Translations under genes and position numbers: made by a program
The notes under the pieces: generated by a model
Seen by the model: only the letters and a program-made list of their open reading frames with translations
Databases searched by the model: none
What the model was told of the DNA's origin: nothing
Assembly (NCBI GenBank): GCA_948579355.1
Contig: CAPAOV010000027.1
Location: forward strand, 1-35,638
Reading direction: 5' to 3'
Source of the DNA: an uncultured Eubacterium sp.
GTDB lineage: Bacteria; Bacillota; Clostridia; Lachnospirales; Lachnospiraceae
DNA: 35,638 bases
Shown: piece after piece, positions 25,001 through 33,362 of the stretch
Numbering within the stretch: the first letter of the stretch is position 1
How the letters are laid out: each line of letters starts with the position of its first letter

Positions 25001-26155
25001 ATGACACAAAGTGAAAAAGCATTACAATTACATGAACAATGGAATGGCAAGATTAATACGACATCCAAGTGCCACATTACATCCCGTGAAGATTTGGCTA
25101 TGGCATATACTCCGGGAGTGGCGGAACCATGCAAAGTAATTGCTGAAAATAGAGAAGCTGCTTATCGTTATACGATTAAATCAAACACAGTCGCTATTGT
25201 ATCGGACGGCAGCGCTGTTTTAGGGCTTGGCAATATCGGCGCAGAAGCCGCTTTGCCGGTCATGGAGGGCAAAGCCGTATTATTTAAGGAGTTTGGCGGC
25301 GTAAACGCATTTCCCATCTGTCTAGATACACAGGATACGGAAGAAATTATCCAGACTGTTACTCATATTGCACCTGCTTTTGGCGGTATCAATCTAGAAG
25401 ATATTTCTGCGCCTCGCTGTTTTGAAATAGAAACCCGCCTAAAAGAAATATTAGATATCCCTGTTTTTCACGACGACCAGCACGGTACTGCCATCGTCGT
25501 TCTGTCCGGTATTATCAACGCCTTAAAAGTGGTCGGCAAAACAAAGGAAGAATGCCGGGTTGTCATAAACGGCGCCGGTTCAGCCGGTATCGCCATCAGC
25601 AAGCTTCTTCTGAACTATGGATTCAAACATTTGATTTTATGCGATAAATCCGGTATTTTAAACAAACAGAGTGAAAATTTAAACTGGATGCAGAAAGAAA
25701 TGATGGACGTCACAAATCTGGAAGAACGGGAGGGGACGTTAGCCGACGCTTTTGTCGGCGCCGATATTTTCGTCGGCGTATCCGCACCCGGAATCGTCAG
25801 TGAAGAAATGGTTGCCTCTATGAATCCAGACGGGATTCTATTTGCAATGGCAAACCCGGTTCCGGAAATCATGCCGGATTTGGCAAAAAAGGCAGGCGCC
25901 AAAGTAGTCGGTACCGGACGCTCCGACTTTCCGAATCAGGTCAACAACGTAATTGCTTTCCCTGGCATTTTCAAAGGCGCTTTAGAGGGGCGCGCAAATC
26001 AGATTACGGAAGAGATGAAGTTAGCGGCCGCGCTGGCAATCGCTTCCCTTGTTCCGGAAGCGGAACTCAATGAAAATAATATTATGCCGGAGGCTTTTGA
26101 TTCTCGGGTTGCCGACGCTGTTAGCGCTGCTGTTAAGGCACACATTCATCACTAA
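25001..26155 (+). CDS. NAD(P)-dependent malic enzyme
   Basis: Oxidative decarboxylation of malate to pyruvate, 384 residues, the short bacterial form without a phosphotransacetylase-like tail. Active-site features are the tyrosine in YTPGVAEPC (36-44), the lysine K91 in MEGKAVLFKEFGG, metal ligands in FGGINLEDISAPRC (127-140) and HDDQHGTA (157-164). The Rossmann motif GAGSAGIA is at 191-198 and FPNQVNNVIAFPGIFKGAL comes later. The start at 25001 has AAAGGAG 8-9 nt upstream; longer readings run into the divergent promoter. Cofactor preference is not decided here. A DUF4364 gene follows after 34 bp, probably in the same transcript. Confidence 0.96.
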   Translation: MTQSEKALQLHEQWNGKINTTSKCHITSREDLAMAYTPGVAEPCKVIAENREAAYRYTIKSNTVAIVSDGSAVLGLGNIGAEAALPVMEGKAVLFKEFGGVNAFPICLDTQDTEEIIQTVTHIAPAFGGINLEDISAPRCFEIETRLKEILDIPVFHDDQHGTAIVVLSGIINALKVVGKTKEECRVVINGAGSAGIAISKLLLNYGFKHLILCDKSGILNKQSENLNWMQKEMMDVTNLEEREGTLADAFVGADIFVGVSAPGIVSEEMVASMNPDGILFAMANPVPEIMPDLAKKAGAKVVGTGRSDFPNQVNNVIAFPGIFKGALEGRANQITEEMKLAAALAIASLVPEAELNENNIMPEAFDSRVADAVSAAVKAHIHH

Positions 26156-26189
26156 TTCATCATGCAGTTTAACGCACACGGAGGACATT

Positions 26190-26708
26190 ATGACAAACGG
26201 TTCCATAACAATTTATAAACTCATTATACTTTATACGCTTAGCAAGGTGGACGCCCCGCTTCCCTCCGGAATCATTTCCGATTACATAACAAAACACGGT
26301 TATACCAACTATTTTACGTTACAAAATGCTTTTGGAGAACTGCTTCAGGCAGATTTGATTCAGGAGGATAGCACTTATCATCTTTCTTATTATACAGTTA
26401 CAGACGCCGGACGCCAGACGCTGGCTCTCTTTGGCACTCCCCTGTCACTGGATATCCGCAAGGAAATTGATGATTATTTACAGGAAAATAAATTTCAGAT
26501 TATTGATGAAACTTCCTTTGTCAGCGATTATCACCTCACGTCAGAGGGAACTTATCTTGCCTCCTGCACAATGAGGGAGAGAAAGCGAATCCTCTTCCGG
26601 CTTGAGCTGGAAGTGGCAACCGAATCGGATGCTTTGAAAGTATGCGAAAACTGGCAGGCCAATAGTGAGAAACTCTATCAGTCTGCCATTACCACTTTAC
26701 TTGTATAA
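26190..26708 (+). CDS. DUF4364 family protein, PadR-like winged helix
   Basis: Predicted cytoplasmic DNA-binding protein of 172 residues. The first 90 residues look like a winged helix (YKLIILYTLSKVDAPLPSGIISDYITKHGYTNYFTLQNAFGELLQADLI, then a wing YTVTDAGRQTLALFG). The second half is a mixed domain with DYHLTSEGTYLASCTMRERKRILFRLELEV. This matches the DUF4364 layout known from clostridia, where no target is established. The start is set by GGAGG 5 nt upstream; the longer reading overlaps the malic enzyme gene. Regulation of the malic enzyme is possible from position only. Confidence 0.9.
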   Translation: MTNGSITIYKLIILYTLSKVDAPLPSGIISDYITKHGYTNYFTLQNAFGELLQADLIQEDSTYHLSYYTVTDAGRQTLALFGTPLSLDIRKEIDDYLQENKFQIIDETSFVSDYHLTSEGTYLASCTMRERKRILFRLELEVATESDALKVCENWQANSEKLYQSAITTLLV

Positions 26709-26725
26709 CTGGAGAAAGGAGCGAT

Positions 26726-27709
26726 TTACGCCCGATTCCGCTTGATTTTTTTCGATGGATTGAATTGCTTATATGTATACTTGTCCACTAATTTTGCCGC
26801 ATTATAATCTTCATTAAATTCTGGCCCTTTGCGAAGCTCAAAGTGCAAATGTGCGCCAAACGCCATACCTGTCGAGCCGGTCTTACCAATACAATCACCG
26901 GTATTTACTTTCTGCCCAATCTTTACTTTTATTTTGGAGCAGTGCGCATAATAGGAATACACACCGTTTCCATGATATAGTATAATGAGCTTGCCAAAGG
27001 AGCCCAAACTACTGCCTCCATGGTACTTGGCATACACTACGACGCCGGAAGAAGCTGCCCGAATATTCCGCTTTCCTCCTAAAATGTCCCACCCATAATG
27101 GCGCCCATGGTGTGTTCCACAGTGGCAGTGCCATCCGTCGCCCCAACGGGGATTTTGCACCGGCACCATCCATTTCTGCTGTTTTACGGAAAAGTCATCA
27201 TCTATAACTTCTTTTTCATTTTTCTTTTTGTCTGTTACCGTAACCTCATATACATAGCTTCCCTTTCTCAGTTTCGAAAACTTCAGGGCACGGTCTACTT
27301 TTTTTAAATTGAATTTCTTCTTATTTACCTTTACTTTCTTTTTGTATAATGTCTCGCCGTCGTCATCCTTAATTTCGGCCTGCACATATTTTATTTTGCG
27401 GGCGGAAATCAGCGTTCCTTTCACGTCAAAACCGGTTCCTTTGCTGATTTTTTTCGGATGGCTTACTTTCTTCAAAGTCACTCTCCAATTATCTGTCGGC
27501 ACAGGCGTCGGCGGCTGTACCTCTGGCGTTGCTTCCGGCGTACAAACCGGAACAACGACTGCGTTTCCGCTGACGGCATTTCCGCATACGGAATCCTCAT
27601 TCTTTTGCACCGTCTCCGCCGAAGCGGTAATCGCCGGCGTCCATAACGGAAGTATCATTGCCAACAATAAAACGTAACCTGCTCTTTTTTTCATTCTTCG
27701 TACATTCAT
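26726..27709 (-). CDS. Secreted M23 (LytM-type) peptidoglycan endopeptidase
   Basis: Zinc metallopeptidase expected to cut peptide cross-bridges of the cell wall, 327 residues. It has a signal peptide (1-31, hydrophobic YVLLLAMILPLWTPAI), a linker with VCGNAVSGNAV and proline-rich PEATPEVQPPTPVPTD (48-74), and a beta-sandwich-like domain (about 75-175). The M23 domain (about 195-310) has H204 and D208 in HYGWD, H256 in YAH and the HLH motif 287-289, so all metal and catalytic residues are present. It is convergent with the DUF4364 gene, with only 17 bp between stops, and is read away from the neighbouring lytic transglycosylase's terminator. Confidence 0.93.
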   Translation of the reverse strand: MNVRRMKKRAGYVLLLAMILPLWTPAITASAETVQKNEDSVCGNAVSGNAVVVPVCTPEATPEVQPPTPVPTDNWRVTLKKVSHPKKISKGTGFDVKGTLISARKIKYVQAEIKDDDGETLYKKKVKVNKKKFNLKKVDRALKFSKLRKGSYVYEVTVTDKKKNEKEVIDDDFSVKQQKWMVPVQNPRWGDGWHCHCGTHHGRHYGWDILGGKRNIRAASSGVVVYAKYHGGSSLGSFGKLIILYHGNGVYSYYAHCSKIKVKIGQKVNTGDCIGKTGSTGMAFGAHLHFELRKGPEFNEDYNAAKLVDKYTYKQFNPSKKIKRNRA

Positions 27710-27746
27710 TTTCTCTTTCCTTATTTTCCCTTTTTACATAAAATTA

Positions 27747-27810
27747 CAAAAAAATTCGACACGACAGAATATAGTATATACTAAAATTTACCATTCTGCA
27801 AGTGTCGAAT
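27747..27810 (-). terminator. Terminator after the lytic transglycosylase gene
   Basis: On the minus strand ATTCGACAC (27802-27810) pairs with GTGTCGAAT (27754-27762), with an inner CAGAAT/ATTCTG extension and an AT-rich loop, followed by TTTTTTTGT. It lies 33 bp past the stop codon. Confidence 0.75.
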
Positions 27811-27842
27811 AAATTTTGTAACAAATTTAACATTTAATTGTA

Positions 27843-28688
27843 TCATCCCACTCCGGTACTTCCGACTTCCAAATATCTCAAATAGGCACCATAACTCATG
27901 GTAACAGTGCTGTCACCCGTTCCGACGGCAACCGTTATTTTATCGAAATCAGCCTGTGTTGCCGCAACTCCCGTTGGAATTGTCTTTCCCGATGCGGCTG
28001 TACTTTCTTTCTCCGCCGTGGAAGAACTCTCTTTCACGGCCGCCGCAACGCTTGTCTTTACTTTTTTGTCCGGAACCGTTACGCCCTCTTTCATAAACTT
28101 TTGAATTTTTTTCACATAATTCTGCGTTTCCTTGAAAGGCGGTACGCCGCCATATTTCTGCACACGCCCGCTTCCCGCATTATATGCGGCTGCCGCCAGC
28201 GTATAATCCCCGTTAAATTTTTTCAAATGCGCCTTTAGGAGCTTTGCCGCCCCCATAATATTTTGCTCGGCATCAAATGGGTCTTTTATCCCCAAACCTT
28301 TTTGTTCTTCTGGCATCACCTGCATAATTCCCTGCGCGCCTGCCGAAGATACGCACTTCGGATTAAAATCCGATTCCGCCTTGGCAACAGCAACTAAAAA
28401 ATCATAAGAAATATCATACTTTTCTGCCGCCCGCTGAAAAATATCCTTTAATTGAACCGTCCCGCTTTTCGCAGACGAAGCAGACTTTGATATCGTGTCC
28501 GTATTGGCGCTTTTGGCTGTCTGTGCCGCTGCGGATGACTTGTCTGCCTGATATGCAAGGTTTTTCTCTTCTTTATCTAAAATTTTCCGAAAGGGCGTAA
28601 TACTGGATTTCGTTTCCCTCTCTTTTTTATTGTCTTTCTGTAAAACTGTATGAGCTGCTAAAGTCACATCATTGACTACCATAGCCAT
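27843..28688 (-). CDS. Lytic transglycosylase (SLT domain)
   Basis: Cleaves the glycan strands of peptidoglycan, 281 residues. The SLT domain is at about 82-195, with the catalytic glutamate E105 in VAKAESDFNP, GAQGIMQVMP at 117-126 and AYNAGSGRVQKYGG at 168-181. No signal peptide or membrane helix is visible: the N-terminus is MAMVVNDVTLAAHTVLQKDN, then a Ser/Ala/Lys-rich low-complexity region. That pattern is seen in transglycosylases exported by the flagellar system, but no flagellar genes are in this window. The C-terminal tail (about 200-281) is also Ser/Ala/Thr-rich. The start has GAGGAGGAACAG upstream. Confidence 0.92.
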   Translation of the reverse strand: MAMVVNDVTLAAHTVLQKDNKKERETKSSITPFRKILDKEEKNLAYQADKSSAAAQTAKSANTDTISKSASSAKSGTVQLKDIFQRAAEKYDISYDFLVAVAKAESDFNPKCVSSAGAQGIMQVMPEEQKGLGIKDPFDAEQNIMGAAKLLKAHLKKFNGDYTLAAAAYNAGSGRVQKYGGVPPFKETQNYVKKIQKFMKEGVTVPDKKVKTSVAAAVKESSSTAEKESTAASGKTIPTGVAATQADFDKITVAVGTGDSTVTMSYGAYLRYLEVGSTGVG

Positions 28689-28721
28689 ATTCTGTTCCTC
28701 CTCTATTCTGTCTCGCTGAAT

Positions 28722-28750
28722 ATTATACCGAAAAAATTCGTATAACGCAA
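28722..28750 (-). promoter_or_regulatory. Promoter of the lytic transglycosylase gene
   Basis: TTGCGT (28745-28750), 17-bp spacer and a perfect TATAAT (28722-28727) on the minus strand, about 33 bp before the start codon. The fold-back element ends 20 bp upstream of its -35 box. Confidence 0.7.
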
Positions 28751-28770
28751 CTCCATTTTCAATTTTACTA

Positions 28771-28793
28771 GGGCAATCGCTTAATCATTTGTC
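28771..28793. repeat. Left terminal inverted repeat of fold-back copy 2
   Basis: 23 bp, identical in reverse complement to 29306-29328. The left end of copy 1 (23119-23140) carries the same sequence with one or two changes. Confidence 0.9.
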
Positions 28794-29305
28794 ATTTTCA
28801 GGACAGCGGGTATCATGCGGTATCTCATCCGGTATCCACTCCCAGCGAAAAATACATTGTTTCTTTTGTTTACAGAAATCTTTCGCCGCCTCCTCGCAAA
28901 ACTCGCTGTCTACTGCATTGTCGTTTTTCCTGACTTTTGCAGCATTGACCGCTCGCCGGTTCTTATACACCACTGAAACAATTATGTTTTACTGCGAGCA
29001 GATGCGCAGCATCTGTTCATGGAAGAAAGAGGCAAAAAATAAATAAATTTGTTTTTTATCCTCTTTCTTCCATGAAGTGGCACCTTTGGTGCCACCCGCA
29101 GTAATTAGTAACAGAAAGTGGTGCATTAGAACCGCTGCGTAGCGGTCTAGTGCAAACGGGCTGTCAAAAGTCAAGAAAAACGACAGCAGACATCTCAGAC
29201 AATGCTCGGGCGGCGCTCTGTAAACAAAAGAAATAATAATTTTTCGGGGAGTGATACAAGGACAACGATACCGCATGATATCCGCGCAGTACACAAATTC
29301 GGGGA

Positions 29306-29328
29306 GACAAATGATTAAGCGATTGCCC
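29306..29328. repeat. Right terminal inverted repeat of fold-back copy 2
   Basis: 23 bp, exact reverse complement of the left terminus. It lies 7 bp from the stop codon of the aminotransferase fusion gene and is absent from copy 1. Confidence 0.9.
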
Positions 29329-29335
29329 TACAATT

Positions 29336-30844
29336 TCACTGACGATAATATTCAAAGAAGTCCGCCAATTTCTCAGCCGCCGTCTCCAACACCTCGATTC
29401 GCGGCAGGTATACAACGCGGAAATGGTCCGGCTGCTGCCAGTTAAAACCGCCGCCGTGAATTAATAATATTTTTTTATCACGCAGCAAATCGAGCGCAAA
29501 TTTTTCATCGTCTTTTATATGGAACTTCTTTACATCCAATTTAGGGAAAATATAAAATGCCGCCTTTGGTTTCACAACCGTAATCCCCGGAATATCTTTT
29601 AACTGATTATAAATAAACTCCCGCTGTTCATAGACCCGTCCCCCCGGTTTCACATAATTTTGCACACTCTGGTATCCACCGAGAGCGGTCTGAACGATAG
29701 ATTGCGCAGGTACGTTGGAACAGAGACGCATGTTGGACAACATATTAAGTCCCTCAATGTAACCTCTGGCACAATTTTTATTCCCGCTCAAAATCATCCA
29801 GCCGATGCGATATCCGGCAACCATATGAGATTTAGACAGGCCGCTGAATGTAATACAGAACAAGTCCGGCGCCATGGAGGCAATAGACACATGCTCGGCC
29901 CCATCCATAACCAGACGGTCGTATATTTCATCGGAAAAAATAATCAACTGGCGTTCCCTCGCCAAATCAACTATTTGCTGCAAAATTTCTTTCGGATAAA
30001 GGGCTCCGGTAGGATTGTTGGGATTGATAATGACAATCGCTTTTGTCCTGTCAGTAATCTTCGCCCTCATATCCGCGATATCCGGATACCATTCTGCCTG
30101 CTCGTCACATATATAGTGTACCGCTTTCCCTCCGGCCAGCGTCACGCACGCCGTCCACAGCGGATAATCCGGCGATGGAATAAGTACTTCGTCCCCATCA
30201 TCCAGCAACGCCGACATACATAAGTTAATAAGTTCACTGACGCCATTGCCCGTATAAATATCATCAATGGATACATTGGGAATGTTTTTTATCTGCGCAT
30301 ACTGCATGATTGCTTTTCTTGCGGAAAACAACCCCTTGGAATCGGAATATCCCTGACATTCCGTCAATTGCTGGCTCATGTCATAAATAACCTCGTCGGG
30401 CGTCCGGAAACCAAACGGCGCCGGATTGCCAATGTTCAATTTCAAAATATGAGTTCCGGCCCTTTCCATCCTCATTGCCTCATCCACAACCGGTCCCCTC
30501 ACATCATATAACACATTATCTAATTTCGTTGACTTACCAAATTCACGCATATCTGACCCTCTTTTCTGTTTTCCCTTATGCTCCTGTTCCACTTGCCCGT
30601 CTGCGTCTGCGGCCGCCGTCTGCGCCGCTTCTCCGCGCAGCCATGCTGCTTCTACCCCAAGTATCTCGGCCAACACCGCCATAACGTTGTGCCGTGGAAG
30701 CGTTTTCCCACTGACATACTGGCTTATCTGGCTCTTGCCGAGCTTTATCCCCCGTTCCGCCGCCTGCCGGATTAAATCAATTTGTTTTATTTTTTTCGTT
30801 TTCATTACCTCATTTAATCTTTTGGAAAAAATATCTGTCTGCAA
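29336..30844 (-). CDS. XRE-type HTH fused to an alanine-aminotransferase-like enzyme
   Basis: Two-part protein of about 502 residues. The first ~75 form an XRE/Cro-type helix-turn-helix (FSKRLNEVMKTKKIKQIDLIRQAAERG...KSQISQYVSGKTLPRHNVMAVLAEILGV). A Gln/Ala/Lys-rich linker joins a complete fold type I aminotransferase of about 404 residues. In the numbering of the longest frame (ATG 30880) it has NNPTG at 288-292, D317 and Y320 in SDEIYDR, and the PLP lysine K350 in SGLSKSHMVAGYR; sequence MREFGKSTKLDN...NIGNPAPFGF is typical of AlaA-type enzymes. The ATG at 30880 would leave almost no leader after the promoter and has no ribosome site. TTG 30844 has GGAGGG at the right distance and is preferred. 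An internal ATG at 30550 behind AGAGGG could yield the enzyme alone. Confidence 0.88.
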   Translation of the reverse strand: MQTDIFSKRLNEVMKTKKIKQIDLIRQAAERGIKLGKSQISQYVSGKTLPRHNVMAVLAEILGVEAAWLRGEAAQTAAADADGQVEQEHKGKQKRGSDMREFGKSTKLDNVLYDVRGPVVDEAMRMERAGTHILKLNIGNPAPFGFRTPDEVIYDMSQQLTECQGYSDSKGLFSARKAIMQYAQIKNIPNVSIDDIYTGNGVSELINLCMSALLDDGDEVLIPSPDYPLWTACVTLAGGKAVHYICDEQAEWYPDIADMRAKITDRTKAIVIINPNNPTGALYPKEILQQIVDLARERQLIIFSDEIYDRLVMDGAEHVSIASMAPDLFCITFSGLSKSHMVAGYRIGWMILSGNKNCARGYIEGLNMLSNMRLCSNVPAQSIVQTALGGYQSVQNYVKPGGRVYEQREFIYNQLKDIPGITVVKPKAAFYIFPKLDVKKFHIKDDEKFALDLLRDKKILLIHGGGFNWQQPDHFRVVYLPRIEVLETAAEKLADFFEYYRQ

Positions 30845-30895
30845 AAAATTCCCTCCCTCTCCAAAAAGTTCAAAGTTCATTTTTCTTTGTTTATC

Positions 30896-30924
30896 ATTTT
30901 ATGCTTTCTTATCCGGAATGTCAA
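30896..30924 (-). promoter_or_regulatory. Strong promoter of the HTH-aminotransferase gene
   Basis: Perfect TTGACA (30919-30924), 17-bp spacer and TAAAAT (30896-30901) on the minus strand. The predicted start site near 30889 supports translation from TTG 30844 rather than ATG 30880. Confidence 0.8.
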
Positions 30925-30932
30925 TAATTTTA

Positions 30933-31769
30933 TTAAAATAGTTCACTTTTCGGATTTAGAAGTTCATTTTCCTCCGGTTCCCGCCTAATGGCGTGTATTA
31001 ACAAACAGACAACAACAAAACATAGAATTTGGATAACAAACAGATAAACCGCAGGAAGCCGCCAATGAAAATGGTTCAATATATATCTGACCGCCGTGAT
31101 AAGATAAGAACTCAAATTGAACATCACATGCGTTATAATCGAACCCCAAATGGTGTGCGTTTTTTCAAACAGACATGCAAGTACAATACCACAGATAGTA
31201 GCATATATTCCCTGAACAAGATTTCTGTGGTAAATACCGAACATGACCCCCGAAACGCATGCCGCAGGTACGGCAGAGAAGCCCTCTCTCAACTGCCCGT
31301 AAATTACTCCCCGAAAGAAAACTTCTTCCGCAACCGGCCCCAAAATCACAACGAGGAAGAGAATCAGAAGCGGATACGAATTACTCAGACTGACGGAACT
31401 GGTCAGCTCCTCATATCGCGCAAAGGCAGCGGGAAACGCCAGATAAATCAGCGTCAACAGAAACGACATGGCATATTGGCCAAACAGTCCGATACCTAGC
31501 AGACAAATACCGTTTTTTACGGAAATTTTCCCTCTCAACCTTTTTACAGGTTTTGATTTGGCTGTCTTCTTTTTGTACCAAAGCCCAAACACAAGAAGCG
31601 TCGCTGCCTTTTGTATAATATTGGCAAATAAGGTGTATCGGTAATACTGTTCTTTTGAGGATGCGGACAAAATCCACAAACCAAACACCATAGATAACAA
31701 TACGTCAATAATATAATATACAACTACAGCTAATACCGTATAACCGATTACCGGCAACCATTTCTTCAT
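30933..31769 (-). CDS. CPBP family intramembrane metalloprotease
   Basis: Integral membrane protein of the CAAX protease/bacteriocin-processing (ABI) family, 278 residues, about seven to eight transmembrane helices. The catalytic motif EEVFFRG is at 148-154, the second-motif histidine H181 in GVMFGIYHRN and the third motif HVMFN at 214-218, so the active site is intact. Substrates are unknown; relatives act in peptide maturation or immunity. The start at 31769 has GAGGTGG 6 nt upstream; a longer reading adds 19 polar residues without a ribosome site. Confidence 0.9.
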   Translation of the reverse strand: MKKWLPVIGYTVLAVVVYYIIDVLLSMVFGLWILSASSKEQYYRYTLFANIIQKAATLLVFGLWYKKKTAKSKPVKRLRGKISVKNGICLLGIGLFGQYAMSFLLTLIYLAFPAAFARYEELTSSVSLSNSYPLLILFLVVILGPVAEEVFFRGVIYGQLREGFSAVPAACVSGVMFGIYHRNLVQGIYATICGIVLACLFEKTHTIWGSIITHVMFNLSSYLITAVRYILNHFHWRLPAVYLFVIQILCFVVVCLLIHAIRREPEENELLNPKSELF

Positions 31770-31910
31770 GTCATCCACCTCTCTTCTCATTTTCCCTATT
31801 TTACCATGCAGCTGACTTGGAAGCAAATAATTTACAGTTGCGGTTTATATTTGAAAATGATAGTATATAAGAAGCATAACAGAGAAAATATTTACAAATG
31901 GAGGATTCTT

Positions 31911-33287
31911 ATGAAGCTTTGGGGAGGACGGTTCACGAAAGAGACTAATCAGTTGGTGCATAATTTTAATGCATCCATCTCCTACGACCAGAAATTTTAT
32001 AAACAGGATATACTCGGCAGCATTGCACATGTAACTATGCTGGAGAAGCAAAACATATTGACGGAAGAAGAAAGAGACGCTATTGTCGACGGTTTGCAAA
32101 ACATTTTGCGGGATATTGAGAACGGCACCCTGTTAATTACGCCGGAACACGAAGATATTCACAGTTTTGTGGAGGCGACGCTCATTGAACGCATTGGCGA
32201 CGCAGGCAAGAAACTGCACACCGGACGCAGCCGCAACGATCAGGTGGCGCTGGATATGAAATTGTACACCCGAGATGAGATTGCGGCCCTGAACGACCTT
32301 TTAAAAGATTTATTGTCTGTTATTCACCGTCTGATGTCGGAGCATATAGAAACATTTATGCCGGGCTTTACGCATCTGCAGAAAGCCCAGCCGGTTACGC
32401 TGGCCCACCATCTCGGCGCCTATTTTGAAATGTTCCGCCGCGACCGCAGCCGGCTGCGCGATATTTATGACCGGATGAACTACTGCCCCCTCGGCGCGGG
32501 CGCTCTTGCCGGCACAACATATCCTTTGGATAGAGACTACAGCGCTTCCCTGTTAAAATTTGACGGCCCGACATGGAATAGTATGGACTCCGTCTCCGAC
32601 CGCGACTACTTAATCGAATTGCTCAGCGCTCTTTCCACGATTATGATGCACATGAGCCGCTTCTGCGAAGAGATTATTTTATGGAATTCAAACGAATATC
32701 GTTTTGTGGAAATAGACGATTCCTACTCTACCGGCTCCAGTATTATGCCGCAAAAGAAAAATCCGGATATCGCCGAACTTGTCCGCGGAAAGACAGGACG
32801 TGTGTACGGCGCACTGATTTCCCTTCTCACTACGATGAAAGGTATTCCGCTTGCCTATAATAAGGATATGCAGGAAGACAAGGAATTAACCTTTGACGCC
32901 ATTGATACCGTTAAGGGATGTCTCGCTCTCTTTACCGGAATGATTGACACGATGAAATTCAACGAAGCCGTCATGGCGGCCAGCGCCAAACGCGGATTTA
33001 CGAACGCCACCGACGCCGCCGACTATCTTGTCAACCACGGCGTACCGTTCCGTGACGCCCACGGAATTATCGGACAGCTCGTACTGCTCTGTATCGATAA
33101 AGATATTTCTTTAGATGAACTGCCTCTGGAAGAATACAAAAAGATATCTCCCGTGTTCAACGAAGATATTTATGAGGCTATTTCGATGAAGACCTGCGTG
33201 GAAAAACGCAATACGATAGGCGCTCCCGGAAAAGACGCCATGGCACAAGTAATTGCCATCAATGAAAAATATTTGCAGGAAAGTTAA
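31911..33287 (+). CDS. argH: Argininosuccinate lyase
   Basis: Last step of arginine biosynthesis, releasing arginine and fumarate, 458 residues. It has the substrate loop TGRSRNDQ (104-111), THLQKAQPVTLAHH (154-167) and the family signature GSSIMPQKKNP (275-285) with the catalytic serine region intact. It begins MKLWGGRF as usual. The start is supported by GGAGG 6 nt upstream; a longer reading runs into the divergent CPBP gene. argG is not adjacent and argF lies 21 kb away, so the pathway is scattered. A strong bidirectional terminator follows. Confidence 0.97.
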   Translation: MKLWGGRFTKETNQLVHNFNASISYDQKFYKQDILGSIAHVTMLEKQNILTEEERDAIVDGLQNILRDIENGTLLITPEHEDIHSFVEATLIERIGDAGKKLHTGRSRNDQVALDMKLYTRDEIAALNDLLKDLLSVIHRLMSEHIETFMPGFTHLQKAQPVTLAHHLGAYFEMFRRDRSRLRDIYDRMNYCPLGAGALAGTTYPLDRDYSASLLKFDGPTWNSMDSVSDRDYLIELLSALSTIMMHMSRFCEEIILWNSNEYRFVEIDDSYSTGSSIMPQKKNPDIAELVRGKTGRVYGALISLLTTMKGIPLAYNKDMQEDKELTFDAIDTVKGCLALFTGMIDTMKFNEAVMAASAKRGFTNATDAADYLVNHGVPFRDAHGIIGQLVLLCIDKDISLDELPLEEYKKISPVFNEDIYEAISMKTCVEKRNTIGAPGKDAMAQVIAINEKYLQES

Positions 33288-33337
33288 AAAACGGCGGGGA
33301 TATGGATTTCTTATGCTCCATATCCCCGCCGTTTTTT
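33286..33337. terminator. Bidirectional terminator between argH and the reductase gene
   Basis: A perfect 21-bp stem (AAAAAACGGCGGGGATATGG plus one base at 33286-33306, pairing with 33317-33337) surrounds a 10-nt loop. It has an A-tract on one side and a T-tract on the other, so it serves the converging genes on both strands. Confidence 0.95.
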
Positions 33338-33362
33338 CTCCCCTGAGAAAGGGAAAGAAGAA

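Larger units (their letters stand above)
28771..29328. mobile_element. Intact fold-back (MITE-like) element, copy 2, with TA duplication
   Basis: 558-bp non-coding element. Perfect 23-bp terminal inverted repeats begin GGGCAATCGCTTAATCATTT at 28771 and end with the reverse complement at 29306-29328. TA directly precedes and directly follows it (28769-28770 and 29329-29330), as expected for TA-targeting IS630/Tc1-mariner-type transposition. The whole element folds on itself: the arms share inverted blocks and close on a perfect 17-bp stem (29016-29032 with 29060-29076) around a 27-nt AT-rich loop. Smaller hairpins sit on the arms, for example CAGATGCGCAGCATCTG, GGCACCTTTGGTGCC and ACCGCTGCGTAGCGGT. 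No transposase is encoded; the short ORFs read arm sequence in several frames and are not credible genes. Confidence 0.85.

Noticed and set aside
23118..29328. Composite transposon bounded by the two fold-back copies
   Set aside because: No transposase, different flanking duplications at the two copies, and ordinary housekeeping genes between them.
28785..29415. Short ORFs inside and across the edge of fold-back copy 2
   Set aside because: Same arm sequence as copy 1, frames not conserved, no ribosome sites; one runs antisense into the aminotransferase gene.
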